Source of the DNA: JADGGM01 sp027307005
GTDB taxonomy: Bacteria; Gemmatimonadota; Gemmatimonadetes; Gemmatimonadales; Gemmatimonadaceae
Direction of reading: 5' to 3'
Length of the DNA stretch: 64,000 nt
Assembly (NCBI GenBank): GCA_035455745.1
Contig: DATIEP010000032.1
Span: 15,787-79,786 of the forward strand
Positions 50,585-58,874 of the stretch are shown here, piece after piece. Each line of letters opens with the position of its first letter. Positions within the stretch are counted from its first letter, which is position 1. The translations under genes were made by a program, and so were the position numbers. A model generated the notes under the pieces. The model was given only the letters and a program-made list of their open reading frames with translations. It did no database searches and was not told the origin of the DNA.

Positions 50585-50618
50585 GTGGGGCGGGGCGCGC
50601 ATGCGCACCCCGCCCCAC
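50585..50618. terminator. Bidirectional hairpin terminator
   Basis: GTGGGGCGGGG (50585-50595) pairs perfectly with CCCCGCCCCAC (50608-50618), and the 12-base middle is itself a GCGCATGCGC palindrome. It lies between the convergent Yip1 gene and the outer-membrane protein gene. A GTTAGGC word precedes it at 50576. Confidence 0.75.
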
Positions 50619-50636
50619 TGTGCATCTGGACGTCGA

Positions 50637-51296
50637 TCAGAATCCGAATCGCAATCCCGCCGACAGCGCCCAGTTCTGTGTCACCGGCGCGTCGATCGGC
50701 TCGCCCGAAATGTCCTGCAGATTGAACCGGCCAATGTAGTCCTTGGCCATGAACCGCACGCCGATCGAGCGCGCGATCCGCGCATCGATTCCTACCCCCG
50801 CGTTCCACGCGAAGTTGGTAGCGGTCGTCGACGGAACGCCGTCGCCACCGTCACCGAAGTTATAGTGCATGGCGCCGGCGCCAATCTGGAAGAACGGCTT
50901 CACCGATCCGCGGCCGAACGGACCGGTCGGCACGCTGAATTGCAAGCCGCCGTCGTACAGCCAGATGTTCGAATTGCCCTGCGCGCCCGTCGCGGCAAGC
51001 GGTACATCCACCTCGACGTTCGATTTCGCGTAGCCGAGGTTGCCGTAGAATGAGACGTGCGGCGCGAGCTTGAGCGCGAGCTGCGCACCCACCACCGCCG
51101 CGTCGTCCGTCGTCAGCGACGAGCCCGTACGCCGACTGAAGAAATCACCGAACGTCAGATAGCCGACGTACGGCGTGAACTGAACCACCTCATCAGACGA
51201 TTCGTCGATCACACGCAGCCCACGCTGCGCGCTCAACGGCGCCGCGGCCGCGACGAGCGCGACGACTGCCGCTACTGCGCCGGTTCCTATACGCAT
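50637..51296 (-). CDS. Outer-membrane beta-barrel protein (OmpW/OmpA-barrel size)
   Basis: 219 residues. Signal peptide (GAVAAVVALVAAAAPLSAQR), then alternating amphipathic strands: FTPYVGYLTFGDFFSRRTGS, HVSFYGNLGYAKSNVEVDV, KPFFQIGAGAMHYNFGDGGD, and the last strand NWALSAGLRFGF ending in Phe as outer-membrane barrels do. It is probably an eight-stranded barrel; ligand and role are unknown. It shares strand with the carboxypeptidase gene upstream, with a 170-base gap. Confidence 0.75.
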   Translation of the reverse strand: MRIGTGAVAAVVALVAAAAPLSAQRGLRVIDESSDEVVQFTPYVGYLTFGDFFSRRTGSSLTTDDAAVVGAQLALKLAPHVSFYGNLGYAKSNVEVDVPLAATGAQGNSNIWLYDGGLQFSVPTGPFGRGSVKPFFQIGAGAMHYNFGDGGDGVPSTTATNFAWNAGVGIDARIARSIGVRFMAKDYIGRFNLQDISGEPIDAPVTQNWALSAGLRFGF

Positions 51297-51466
51297 CGGG
51301 TTCCTCCAGTACGAGATGTCATGCGCCCACACCTCGCGCCGAAGGCACGCGCCATACCAGACTCTCGCGCGCTCGCGCTACCGCATTGATACAATGACAC
51401 TTGCGCGCGAAACGGCACAACGCTTCGCGCTCACTGCTGTCCACGCGCAGAGACGGAATTGTCCAC

Positions 51467-54382
51467 TCACTGCGTCGAACGAGGCGGCACCACGTTCCAA
51501 TTGATGATGGCGTTCCAGACCATCGGGAATTCGTGATGGTTGAGATAGCGATGCAGCGGATCGAACGTGAACGCAACCACGTGTCCTTTGCGGACCGGCA
51601 CATCGAAGATGGCGCCTTGCCCGATGATCTCATCCTCGCCGCGCACCATGCCGGACACGACGTACGGCTCTTCCGCTCCGTGCTTCTTCGATTTCGCCGT
51701 CGAGTCGCGCGGCGGTGCGGCCTTGTTGGGCTCGCCCATGATCGCGCCGGTATCCGCCGCTTCCGGCAGCTTGGTGCCGTACTGCAGAATCAGCATCGCG
51801 CTGTCGCGCGCCGGCACTTCGTAGAGCGGCGCATTCCCGCGAAACACGGTGGTGGTGTCGGGGAACCCGTAGAGGATCGGCGATGCGTGTCGCATGCGCA
51901 CGCGCACGACGGATCCCGGATGGAACAACGTCCGCGTCGGATGCGGCGAGAGCTCGGCGGCGATGCCCGACTCCGCCGCGAGGCGCGTCGACGTCTCGAG
52001 CGTGATCAGCTCGCCCCCATCGTCGACGAACGCGCGCAGGGCCTCGAGACCGGCAAACCCGGGGCCGCCGGTGATGTCGGGGCTCGAGAACGGCGTCCCC
52101 AAGTTCGGCGTCGCGGACGTCGTCTCGAACGGCAGCGGCCCGAAGTCGCGATCGACGCCGTTGATCATTCGGTCGAGCGACCCGTTCATGTTGGGCACCA
52201 GGATGACGTCGAACCGTTTGCGCAGCGCTCCGCGGCGCAGATCGTCCTTGTCGATCGACGTGTACGGAATGCCTAACTGATCGAACGTGTAGCGCGACCA
52301 GCCGGCGTCCTGGGTGTCGTACCACGAATGGTAGACGGCGATGCGCGGCAGGTCGACGGCGTGCCGTTGGACATCCGGCGCACGGTCCGCGCTCACCAGC
52401 GGCAAGCCCCATCGTTCGGCGATCTCCTTCGCCGCGCCGGCCGGCGCGTGCTCGATGATCACCGATCCCGCCGGGAAGCTGTCCTGCCCAACGACGAACG
52501 CGTGCTCCGCCACCGCCGCGGTTGCCGCGCGGTCGCGTTCACGCAGCTGGAAGAGCGCGGGCAGCACTTCGCTCTGCGCACGGTAGGCGAGCAGGTAGAC
52601 GGGGCCGGCGCCCCGCACCGCGCCGCTGTACGCGACCGTGTCCTCGAGGCGCTCGAGACCGGTCCAGTGAAACACCGAGGTGTCGTTCACCGCGCGCACC
52701 TGCACCCCGTAGAGCGCGCCTAACGTCCACGCGATGTCGTCGTAGGGCGGATACTGCGCCGTGCTCGGGTAGCTCTGCGTGCTGAGCAGGTTGACGGCGA
52801 GGTCGCGATACGGCTGGTCGAGCCTGATCACGAAGTCGCCCGCCGAATCACCCGCGGTGCGACGATCGATCTCGATGTGCTGCCGCTCGAGCTGGTTGAT
52901 CAGGTAGGCGGCGCGGCGCGGATCGCGCTGCCGCGCGAATCCGGGAATCACGTACGCATGCGGCGTCTCCGTGCGACCGCGCGCGAGGCTGTTCACGCCC
53001 ACCTGATAGAAGTCGTGCAACATCTTCGAGGCGTTCGTCGCTGCATACGTGAGCGACGCGAGCACGCCGGTCTCCTGATAATTGACGTTGTCGCGCGAGC
53101 TCCAGTACACCTGCTTCGTCGGCGGCCACGACCGATACCACTCGCGCGACGTCACCGGCGCCCCGGCGAATCGCTCGCCCGACAGATCGCGCAGATACGT
53201 GTCGCCGCCCGCGTTGCCGAACGTCTCGAAGAACCGGCCGACCGCATTGTGATTGTTGGCGACCCACATGCCGTAGCCCGGCCACCATCCATCGAAGAAC
53301 GCCCACGTCCACACGCCCGGCAGCCCGGCCGCGCTCAACGTCGTGATGTCGTTGTTGGCCAGCACCTGCCACTGCCCGATGATGATCGGATCGTTGTTCA
53401 CGTTGTACGGCCCGGTGCCCGTCGATACGTACAGCAGCGGCACCGACTCGTGCAGGTCGTGCATGACTAACGGATGCCAATCGTAGTAGATGTCGAAGAT
53501 CGCCTTCGTCAGCGCCTGCGAGATCTGCAGGCCGTCGCGGTTGTTGTCGTGCAGCACGTAGCGACCCCAGAACGGCGACGAGCGCGGGAAGCCGTCGTCG
53601 AACCTCGGACGCCCCTTCGTATAGTGCAGGTACCAATCCACCTGCTTGTCGCGGCCATCCGGCTCGCTCACCGGATTGATGATCGTGATCACGCGGCTGC
53701 GAATCATCGCGTCGGTGGAGTCATCGCCCACCGCCAACCGGTACGCGAGCTCCGTTAGCATTTCCGGCGAACCCATCTCCGGAGAATGCAGGCCGCCGTT
53801 CAGATAGTAGATGGGCTTTGCGTCGCCGATCACCGCCGCCGCGGAATCGGCAGGCAGCGTCCGCGGATCGGCCAGGCGCCGCATCAGCGCTTTGTAGTGG
53901 TCGATCGAGTGCATGGTCTGCTCATCTGCGATCACCACGAGAATGATCTGGCGCCCTTCTTCGGTGGTCGCGATGCTGTCGACCCGCACCCGCGGCGTCG
54001 CCCGCGCGAGCGCGCGGAAGTAGGCGTAGATGTCCTTCGTGTGATGCATCACGCCGGGCGCCCCCGCGATGCTCCCGAAAAACTTGAGCGGACTCGGGAC
54101 GCTCTCGCTCGCCGGCAGCGTGGCGACTGCCTGCGGCAGAAACCGCGGGTCGGTCGTCGCTTCGCGGACTAACCGGGCATAGCCCGTGTCCAACGCAACC
54201 CGGTGTCGAGTGGGCGCCGGCGCCTGCAAGGAATGCGTCTGCTGAGCAGGGGGCGCCGGCTGCTGGTACGCCGCAGGCTGTTGCAGCGCGACGGCGAGGA
54301 GGATCGAGAAGGGAAGCACGAGAGGTAGGTGGCTGGAGGTACGTTTTGGGTAGTTGTGAGTATCACCAAACACGCGCTCCAT
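51467..54382 (-). CDS. M14-family zinc carboxypeptidase-like secreted protein
   Basis: 971 residues from the ATG at 54382, which has GGAAGGGG upstream; the frame is open to 54724 but that is upstream DNA of the divergent gene. A signal sequence (LPLVLPFSILLAVALQQP) and Gln/Pro linker precede the M14 domain: the zinc His and Glu are in YLNGGLHSPEMGSPEMLTEL near residue 195, with INPVSEPDGRDKQVDWYLHY and HDLHESVPLLYVSTGTGPYN after. Residues from about 560 on form a glutamine-amidotransferase-like or domain-rich C-terminus (VLVPNMNGSLDRMINGVDRD, ALRAFVDDGGELITLETSTR). It is a large periplasmic peptidase of unknown target. Confidence 0.85.
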   Translation of the reverse strand: MERVFGDTHNYPKRTSSHLPLVLPFSILLAVALQQPAAYQQPAPPAQQTHSLQAPAPTRHRVALDTGYARLVREATTDPRFLPQAVATLPASESVPSPLKFFGSIAGAPGVMHHTKDIYAYFRALARATPRVRVDSIATTEEGRQIILVVIADEQTMHSIDHYKALMRRLADPRTLPADSAAAVIGDAKPIYYLNGGLHSPEMGSPEMLTELAYRLAVGDDSTDAMIRSRVITIINPVSEPDGRDKQVDWYLHYTKGRPRFDDGFPRSSPFWGRYVLHDNNRDGLQISQALTKAIFDIYYDWHPLVMHDLHESVPLLYVSTGTGPYNVNNDPIIIGQWQVLANNDITTLSAAGLPGVWTWAFFDGWWPGYGMWVANNHNAVGRFFETFGNAGGDTYLRDLSGERFAGAPVTSREWYRSWPPTKQVYWSSRDNVNYQETGVLASLTYAATNASKMLHDFYQVGVNSLARGRTETPHAYVIPGFARQRDPRRAAYLINQLERQHIEIDRRTAGDSAGDFVIRLDQPYRDLAVNLLSTQSYPSTAQYPPYDDIAWTLGALYGVQVRAVNDTSVFHWTGLERLEDTVAYSGAVRGAGPVYLLAYRAQSEVLPALFQLRERDRAATAAVAEHAFVVGQDSFPAGSVIIEHAPAGAAKEIAERWGLPLVSADRAPDVQRHAVDLPRIAVYHSWYDTQDAGWSRYTFDQLGIPYTSIDKDDLRRGALRKRFDVILVPNMNGSLDRMINGVDRDFGPLPFETTSATPNLGTPFSSPDITGGPGFAGLEALRAFVDDGGELITLETSTRLAAESGIAAELSPHPTRTLFHPGSVVRVRMRHASPILYGFPDTTTVFRGNAPLYEVPARDSAMLILQYGTKLPEAADTGAIMGEPNKAAPPRDSTAKSKKHGAEEPYVVSGMVRGEDEIIGQGAIFDVPVRKGHVVAFTFDPLHRYLNHHEFPMVWNAIINWNVVPPRSTQ

Positions 54383-54418
54383 CAACCCCTTCCGGCGTTC
54401 CCCGGCCGTATCCGAATC

Positions 54419-54445
54419 GTCAATTGACGAGGGCCAATCGATTGG
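54419..54445. promoter_or_regulatory. Two palindromes in a divergent promoter
   Basis: GTCAATTGAC (54419-54428) and CCAATCGATTGG (54434-54445), both perfect, sit in the 84-base gap between the divergent carboxypeptidase and epimerase genes. They are candidate operators for a regulator of either or both genes. Confidence 0.35.
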
Positions 54446-54466
54446 ACACGAGAGGAGACGCAGGCC

Positions 54467-55444
54467 ATGCGAGTATTTCTGACTGGAGCGGCCGGGCCGC
54501 TCGGACGAGCGCTCACCGAAGTGTTCCGCGAACGCGGCGATGCAGTGGTCGGTCAGGTTCGCCGACGGAGCGGCATCGGAGTGTTGCGAAAGTTGGGCGC
54601 CGAGCCGGTCATGAGCGATCTCATGCGCGCCCGGCTCCTCGCGGATGCGATGCAGGGCTGCGACCTGGTCGTCCACGTCGCGCAATTCTTCGACTTCTGG
54701 GCGCCGCAGGTCTCCACGTTTCACGCCGTGAACGTGTACGGAGCGGAAAACACGCTCGCCGCCGCGCTCGAAGCACGCGTGCCGCGCGTCGTGTACGTAT
54801 CTTCATCGCTCACGATCGGTGAGCAGCCCGGCTTCTGGGGCACCGAGCGCACCGTGCACCGCGGGTACACCCATACGGCATACGAGCGCTCCAAGCTCAC
54901 CGCCGAACAAGCGGTGCTGCGCTACCGCGCCAAGGGTGTCGAAGTGATCGTCGTCAATCCGGGTCTCATCGTCGCAGCCGGCGATTCCGGATGGCTCGGC
55001 CGCATGGTCTACGATTTCGTGACGGGCAAGCGCCGCCGCACCGGCGACGCACCGATGGGATGGATCTGGGCGCGCGACGCGGCAACCGGAATCGCACTCG
55101 CCGCCGACAAAGGACACAGCGGATCGCGCTACATCTTGAACGCCGAGACGATGTCGACGCACGAGTTCATGTCGCGCGTCGCGAAGGTGTCCGGCAAGTC
55201 GGCGCCCGGCGTGATGCCCAACTGGATCACCACGACGACGGCAACATTCTCGACCGCCGCCGCGTCGTTGTTCGGCGGACGTCCGCGCCTCTCACTCGAC
55301 GAAGCACGATTCGCCACGTCGGGATTTCGCGTCGACGGCTCGCATGCGTGTGCGGCGCTCGGTCTCGAGTACACACCGATGTCCCGCTACCTGCCCAACA
55401 TCATCAGCAGTTACCGCGCGAGCGCGAAGCTGCTCGCTGCGTAA
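54467..55444 (+). CDS. NAD-dependent epimerase/dehydratase (extended SDR)
   Basis: 325 residues from an ATG with GAGGAGA upstream. The nucleotide loop is MRVFLTGAAGPLGRALTE (G-x-x-G-x-x-G), followed by DLVVHVAQFFDFWA, the SDR Ser region VVYVSSSLTIGEQPG and the catalytic Tyr-x-x-x-Lys in TAYERSKLTAEQAVLR near residue 142. ILNAETMSTHEFMSRVAKVS resembles the dihydroflavonol-4-reductase or hopanoid-associated sugar epimerase group. The substrate is unknown. Confidence 0.88.
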   Translation: MRVFLTGAAGPLGRALTEVFRERGDAVVGQVRRRSGIGVLRKLGAEPVMSDLMRARLLADAMQGCDLVVHVAQFFDFWAPQVSTFHAVNVYGAENTLAAALEARVPRVVYVSSSLTIGEQPGFWGTERTVHRGYTHTAYERSKLTAEQAVLRYRAKGVEVIVVNPGLIVAAGDSGWLGRMVYDFVTGKRRRTGDAPMGWIWARDAATGIALAADKGHSGSRYILNAETMSTHEFMSRVAKVSGKSAPGVMPNWITTTTATFSTAAASLFGGRPRLSLDEARFATSGFRVDGSHACAALGLEYTPMSRYLPNIISSYRASAKLLAA

Positions 55445-55748
55445 CTCGCCGCGTCCGATGCGCGCCGACAAACCGCGGCGCGCTCGGACGTCATCCCGCC
55501 GCGCATCGCTGCGCATCACTGCGCGTACTGCGCGTACTGCGCGTCACTGCGTCAACCCCCACGACACCCCGTGCAACAGCGCGTTGCACGTCGCGACGCG
55601 CGCGTGCGGCAGCAGCTTCGCGCGTCGACGCGCGCGAGCGACAACCTCACGCGCGCTGTTACGCGCACTCCCGTAAATCTTCCATGAATGAGCTCGCTCG
55701 AGTCGATCGCGAGCCCGTGGGTCAATTGCAATTCGTCGAGGCCGCAAC
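55445..55748. other. Intergenic, 304 bases, with a simple tandem repeat
   Basis: No convincing gene is seen. Around 55500-55553 the sequence repeats TGCGCGTAC or close variants several times (TGCGCATCAC, TGCGCGTACTGCGCG, TCACTGCG), and 55570-55665 is rich in GCGCGC/CGCGCG. The AT-richer patch at 55670-55690 (CGTAAATCTTCCATGAATG) could be a promoter for the next gene. Confidence 0.5.
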
Positions 55749-56159
55749 GTGCAGCTCACACAATCGGAGAACCGACCGCTGTCACTCGTGCCGCCGCCGC
55801 TGCCGGCGGTGCGCGCGCTGATTCTGGCCGGTCACGCCGACACCGCCGCACTGCTCGATGAATTCGTGCTGCGCTCGGGACTCTCTCCCGCCCACCCGCT
55901 CGACGACGAACCCGTCGACCAAGCTGTCGCGCGCACGCGTCCGCGCGTTGCGATCGTCGACTTCGATCATCCGTGCGCGATGTCGCAGCGATTGCCCGAA
56001 TGGTTGGGCGCAGTTGGCGCGCGCTTGCTGCTCTGCGCTTCACTGCACCGAAACGCGGAAGCCCGCGATCGCGCGCTTCGCACGGGCTCGCTCTATTTTC
56101 CGCTGCCGATCACATACCGCGACTTCGATCTGGTGCTCCGCACGGCGCTCCTGCTCTAA
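55749..56159 (+). CDS. Short receiver-like protein, unknown function
   Basis: 136 residues from a GTG. AVRALILAGHADTAALLDEF, ARTRPRVAIVDFDHPCAMSQ and ARLLLCASLHRNAEARDRAL follow the beta-alpha layout of a response-regulator receiver, with VDFD at the phosphorylation-site position and SLYFPLPITYRDFDLVLRTA where the Lys/Pro strand would be. The acidic N-terminal pair (D-D) is replaced by H-A-D, so phosphorylation is doubtful. It may be a degenerate receiver; it has no output domain. Confidence 0.5.
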   Translation: MQLTQSENRPLSLVPPPLPAVRALILAGHADTAALLDEFVLRSGLSPAHPLDDEPVDQAVARTRPRVAIVDFDHPCAMSQRLPEWLGAVGARLLLCASLHRNAEARDRALRTGSLYFPLPITYRDFDLVLRTALLL

Positions 56160-56244
56160 CGGACGCTGCGGCACGCGGTAAGGCAGGCTGAAACTCCGCA
56201 CTGGGCCGACCGTACGTCAGGGCGACTCGACCCATTGCACACCC

Positions 56245-57435
56245 ATGCAATTTTTCGTTCAGAGCGCCGGCCACCGCGCGGCGTGCGCCGTCGCGTTCGC
56301 GCTCGCATTCATCACATGCGCGACACGCGCGACTGCGCAGACATCGACATCCCCGGATACCTCGCACGCCGCAGCCGACACCGGTCGTGACGGCGCGCTG
56401 CATCTCACCGTTCACAATGTCGGACTCGCCATCGGCAACGCGCGCTACGTCGATGGCATCCGCCTCAACTTTCGCGACAGCGGCCACTACGTCGTTCACG
56501 GGTTGAACGCGACGATCTGGACGCCGTACCAGCACAGCGATGGGCTCGTCCAAGGGATTGCGCTCGGCGTGCCGCTCACCGGAGCGCGGCGCATCGACGG
56601 CGTCGGTCTCGGCATCGGGCTGGGCGCCGACGACGATCTCTCCGGTGTTGCGGTGGGTGTCCTCGGCGCCGGAGCCGGCAAGTCAGTTCACGGGATCCTG
56701 TTCGGCGGACTCGGCGCCGGGTCCGGATCCGACGTGGAGGGTCTCGCCGCGGGCGGACTGGGGGTCGGCGCCGGCCGGGACGTGGAGGGCGTGATCATTG
56801 GTGGACTCGGGGTCGGCGCGGGGCACGATGTGACGGGCGTCAGCCTGGCCGGACTTGGCAGCGGCGCCGGGAATCGCGTGCGCGGGTTGAGCGTGGCCGG
56901 CCTCGGCGTCGGTGCGGGAGAGAGCCTGGACGGGATATCCATCGCCGGCGTTGGCGTGGGCGCGGGGCAAAGCGTGCGCGGCTTGACGCTCGCCGGCGTC
57001 GGCGTCGGCGCCGGGGACAACATCGTGGGCATCACCGTCGCCGGCTTGGGCGTTGGCGCCGGCAAACGGGTCAAGGGCCTCACGATAGCAGGAATCGCTG
57101 TCGGAGCCGGGGGGTCGATCGACGGGATCACCCTGGCAGGTCTGGCCGTCGGCGCGCCGAGGCTGCACGGATTCGTGGCCAGTCTGGTTGCGGGCGGCAA
57201 CTACGTGAAAGGAGGGGTGATCGCTCCTGCGTGGCTGCGAATTTCTCGAGAAGGATCGTTCACCGGGTTTTCACTGAGCGCGTTCAACCAGGTGAAGGGC
57301 ACACAGCACGGGCTCACGCTCGGCATCTTCAATTTCGCGCGCGAGCTGCACGGCGTTCAAATCGGCCTGCTCAATTACGCCGGCAACAACTCCGGTCTCG
57401 CGAAGCTGCTGCCTCTCGTGAACGCGCATCACTGA
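56245..57435 (+). CDS. Secreted protein built of 16-residue Gly-rich repeats (predicted beta-solenoid)
   Basis: 396 residues with a signal peptide (ACAVAFALAFITCATRATAQ). From about residue 123 to 315 about eleven units of 16 residues follow one another, for example VEGVIIGGLGVGAGHD, VTGVSLAGLGSGAGNR, VRGLTLAGVGVGAGDN, pattern [VIL]-x-G-[VIL]-x-x-[AG]-G-[LV]-G-[VS]-G-A-G-x-x. The C-terminal part (THGLTLG-like, GLTLGIFNFARELHGVQIGL, LLNYAGNNSG) resembles the LA_2272-type surface-repeat family. Regular spacing of aliphatic residues and Gly predicts a stacked beta-solenoid in the periplasm or on the surface. The function is unknown. Confidence 0.75.
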   Translation: MQFFVQSAGHRAACAVAFALAFITCATRATAQTSTSPDTSHAAADTGRDGALHLTVHNVGLAIGNARYVDGIRLNFRDSGHYVVHGLNATIWTPYQHSDGLVQGIALGVPLTGARRIDGVGLGIGLGADDDLSGVAVGVLGAGAGKSVHGILFGGLGAGSGSDVEGLAAGGLGVGAGRDVEGVIIGGLGVGAGHDVTGVSLAGLGSGAGNRVRGLSVAGLGVGAGESLDGISIAGVGVGAGQSVRGLTLAGVGVGAGDNIVGITVAGLGVGAGKRVKGLTIAGIAVGAGGSIDGITLAGLAVGAPRLHGFVASLVAGGNYVKGGVIAPAWLRISREGSFTGFSLSAFNQVKGTQHGLTLGIFNFARELHGVQIGLLNYAGNNSGLAKLLPLVNAHH

Positions 57436-57857
57436 TCCGCTGGGATGAGGGTTTCTCGACGAGCGTCATCCCGCGATCAATGCGGCGGTGGACGCGCTGG
57501 TAAAGGCGCGCTTCGATCTGCAGCATGCGGCGCACGATTTCGGCGGTCACCGTGTGAAGGCTCTCCAGGCTACCGACGCTGCGCTCGAGCAGCTCAAGAT
57601 CTGCCTCGAGTACGACGGGCAGCATCGTCGCCCGATCGATCGAGGCCGGCCGCGTGAGTCCGGCCGGCCGGGCCTCGACATCGAGGCGCGTGGTTCTTCC
57701 CGCCTAACGCAGATCTTCATCGCGCATCGCCCCACCGCTGCCCGAGCGCAATGCGCGACGGTCAGCATTCCATTCGAGCGCCGTACGGAAGTCGTCATCG
57801 CCCGACAATGCGCGTCGCGCGCTCGCGGGCAGCGCCGCGGCGCGACATATTGGGGTG
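57436..57857. other. Stretch of 422 bases without an intact gene
   Basis: It contains the domain remnant described at 57449-57706 and, beyond it, no recognisable coding sequence. One GCCTAAC word lies at 57703, the first after a 5-kb stretch without any. No RNA gene or hairpin of note is seen. Confidence 0.45.
57449..57706 (+). pseudogene. Remnant of a small helical domain (no start codon)
   Basis: After a stop at 57446 the frame reads LDERHPAINAAVDALVKARF, DLQHAAHDFGGHRVKALQAT, DAALEQLKICLEYD. The A-x-x-D-F-G-G-H-R core followed by A-x-x-Q-L is familiar from small exported helical proteins in several phyla. No start or signal peptide exists in this frame apart from a GTG at 57488, and the sequence after LEYD becomes Arg/Pro-rich without relation. 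It looks like a truncated gene or a relic. Confidence 0.35.
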
Positions 57858-58874
57858 ATGTTCTCCACGTGCATCTTCTGCCACGCGTCACTGGGGACAA
57901 ATCCCGTGATCGAGGCGTTCCCGGTGGGTCGGCGGTTGGCGTTCGATCCCGCGCGGGGACGGCTCTGGGTAGTCTGCACGCACTGTGAACGGTGGAACCT
58001 CTCGCCGCTCGACGAGCGATGGGAGGCCATCGACGATTGCGAGCGGAGATTCCGCGCCACGCGGCTGCGCATGTCGACGGACAACATCGGCCTGGCGCGC
58101 ATCGCGGACGGCATGACGCTCGTGAGAATCGGACAGCCGCTTCGTCCGGAGCTTGCGGCGTGGCGCTACGGCGACCAATTCGGCCGGCGTCGTCGATTTC
58201 GCGTCGCGCAAGCTGGCGTCGGCGTGACCGCTGTCGGAGCGACGCTCGCCGGCGGCGCGGCGGTTGGTGTCGGTGTCGGCGGTATCGCATTCGCGGTCAC
58301 GCAGTGGGGACGGGCGCTCCTGTACGGATCGCCGTCGGCGATCGTGGCGCGCATTCCCATCGGCAACGGCATCGTCGCGCCGGTGCGGCGCGCGGATCTC
58401 GATCGGCTGGCGGTGCGCGGCGGGACGAGTGCAACCGACTGGGCGTTGTGCGTCCGATATGCAGCGTCGCACAACAACACCCCGCCGGTCGAGCTGGAAG
58501 GTGAGGCTGCCCAACGTGCGGCGGCGATGCTCCTGCCGGTGGTGAACCGGTTCGGGGGATCGCGCGTCCAGATCGCGGCGGCCGTCCGGGTGCTCGAGGA
58601 GGCCGTGACTCCGTTAGGCGTGTTCGCGCTCACCGTGCGGCAGCAGGACCACGCCTTGGTGCTTCCCTTGCCCGTCCCCGTGCGGCTGGCGCTCGAGATG
58701 GCGGCGCACGAGGAGCGGGAGCGCCGCGCGCTCGAGGGTGAGTTGGCTGAGCTCGAGCGCGAATGGCGGGAAGCCGAGGAAATCGCGGAGATCGCGGATT
58801 CGCTGTTGCTGCCGACGCACGTCGACGAGGTGCTCGGCGGCATGCGACATCGCGTCGAGCCGACCCGCACGTGA
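57858..58874 (+). CDS. Unknown protein with N-terminal zinc-ribbon-like Cys pairs
   Basis: 338 residues from an ATG (a GTG three bases earlier is equal). MFSTCIFCHASLGTNPVIEA and LWVVCTHCERWNLSPLDERW supply two C-x-x-C pairs 42 residues apart, a likely zinc ribbon. A Gly/Ala-rich segment follows near residues 118-150 (VGVTAVGATLAGGAAVGVGV, GGIAFAV), probably one membrane helix or a buried core. The C-terminal 60 residues are a charged helix (HEERERRALEGELAELEREW), a likely coiled coil. I do not recognise the family. The next gene's GTG overlaps its stop. Confidence 0.65.
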   Translation: MFSTCIFCHASLGTNPVIEAFPVGRRLAFDPARGRLWVVCTHCERWNLSPLDERWEAIDDCERRFRATRLRMSTDNIGLARIADGMTLVRIGQPLRPELAAWRYGDQFGRRRRFRVAQAGVGVTAVGATLAGGAAVGVGVGGIAFAVTQWGRALLYGSPSAIVARIPIGNGIVAPVRRADLDRLAVRGGTSATDWALCVRYAASHNNTPPVELEGEAAQRAAAMLLPVVNRFGGSRVQIAAAVRVLEEAVTPLGVFALTVRQQDHALVLPLPVPVRLALEMAAHEERERRALEGELAELEREWREAEEIAEIADSLLLPTHVDEVLGGMRHRVEPTRT

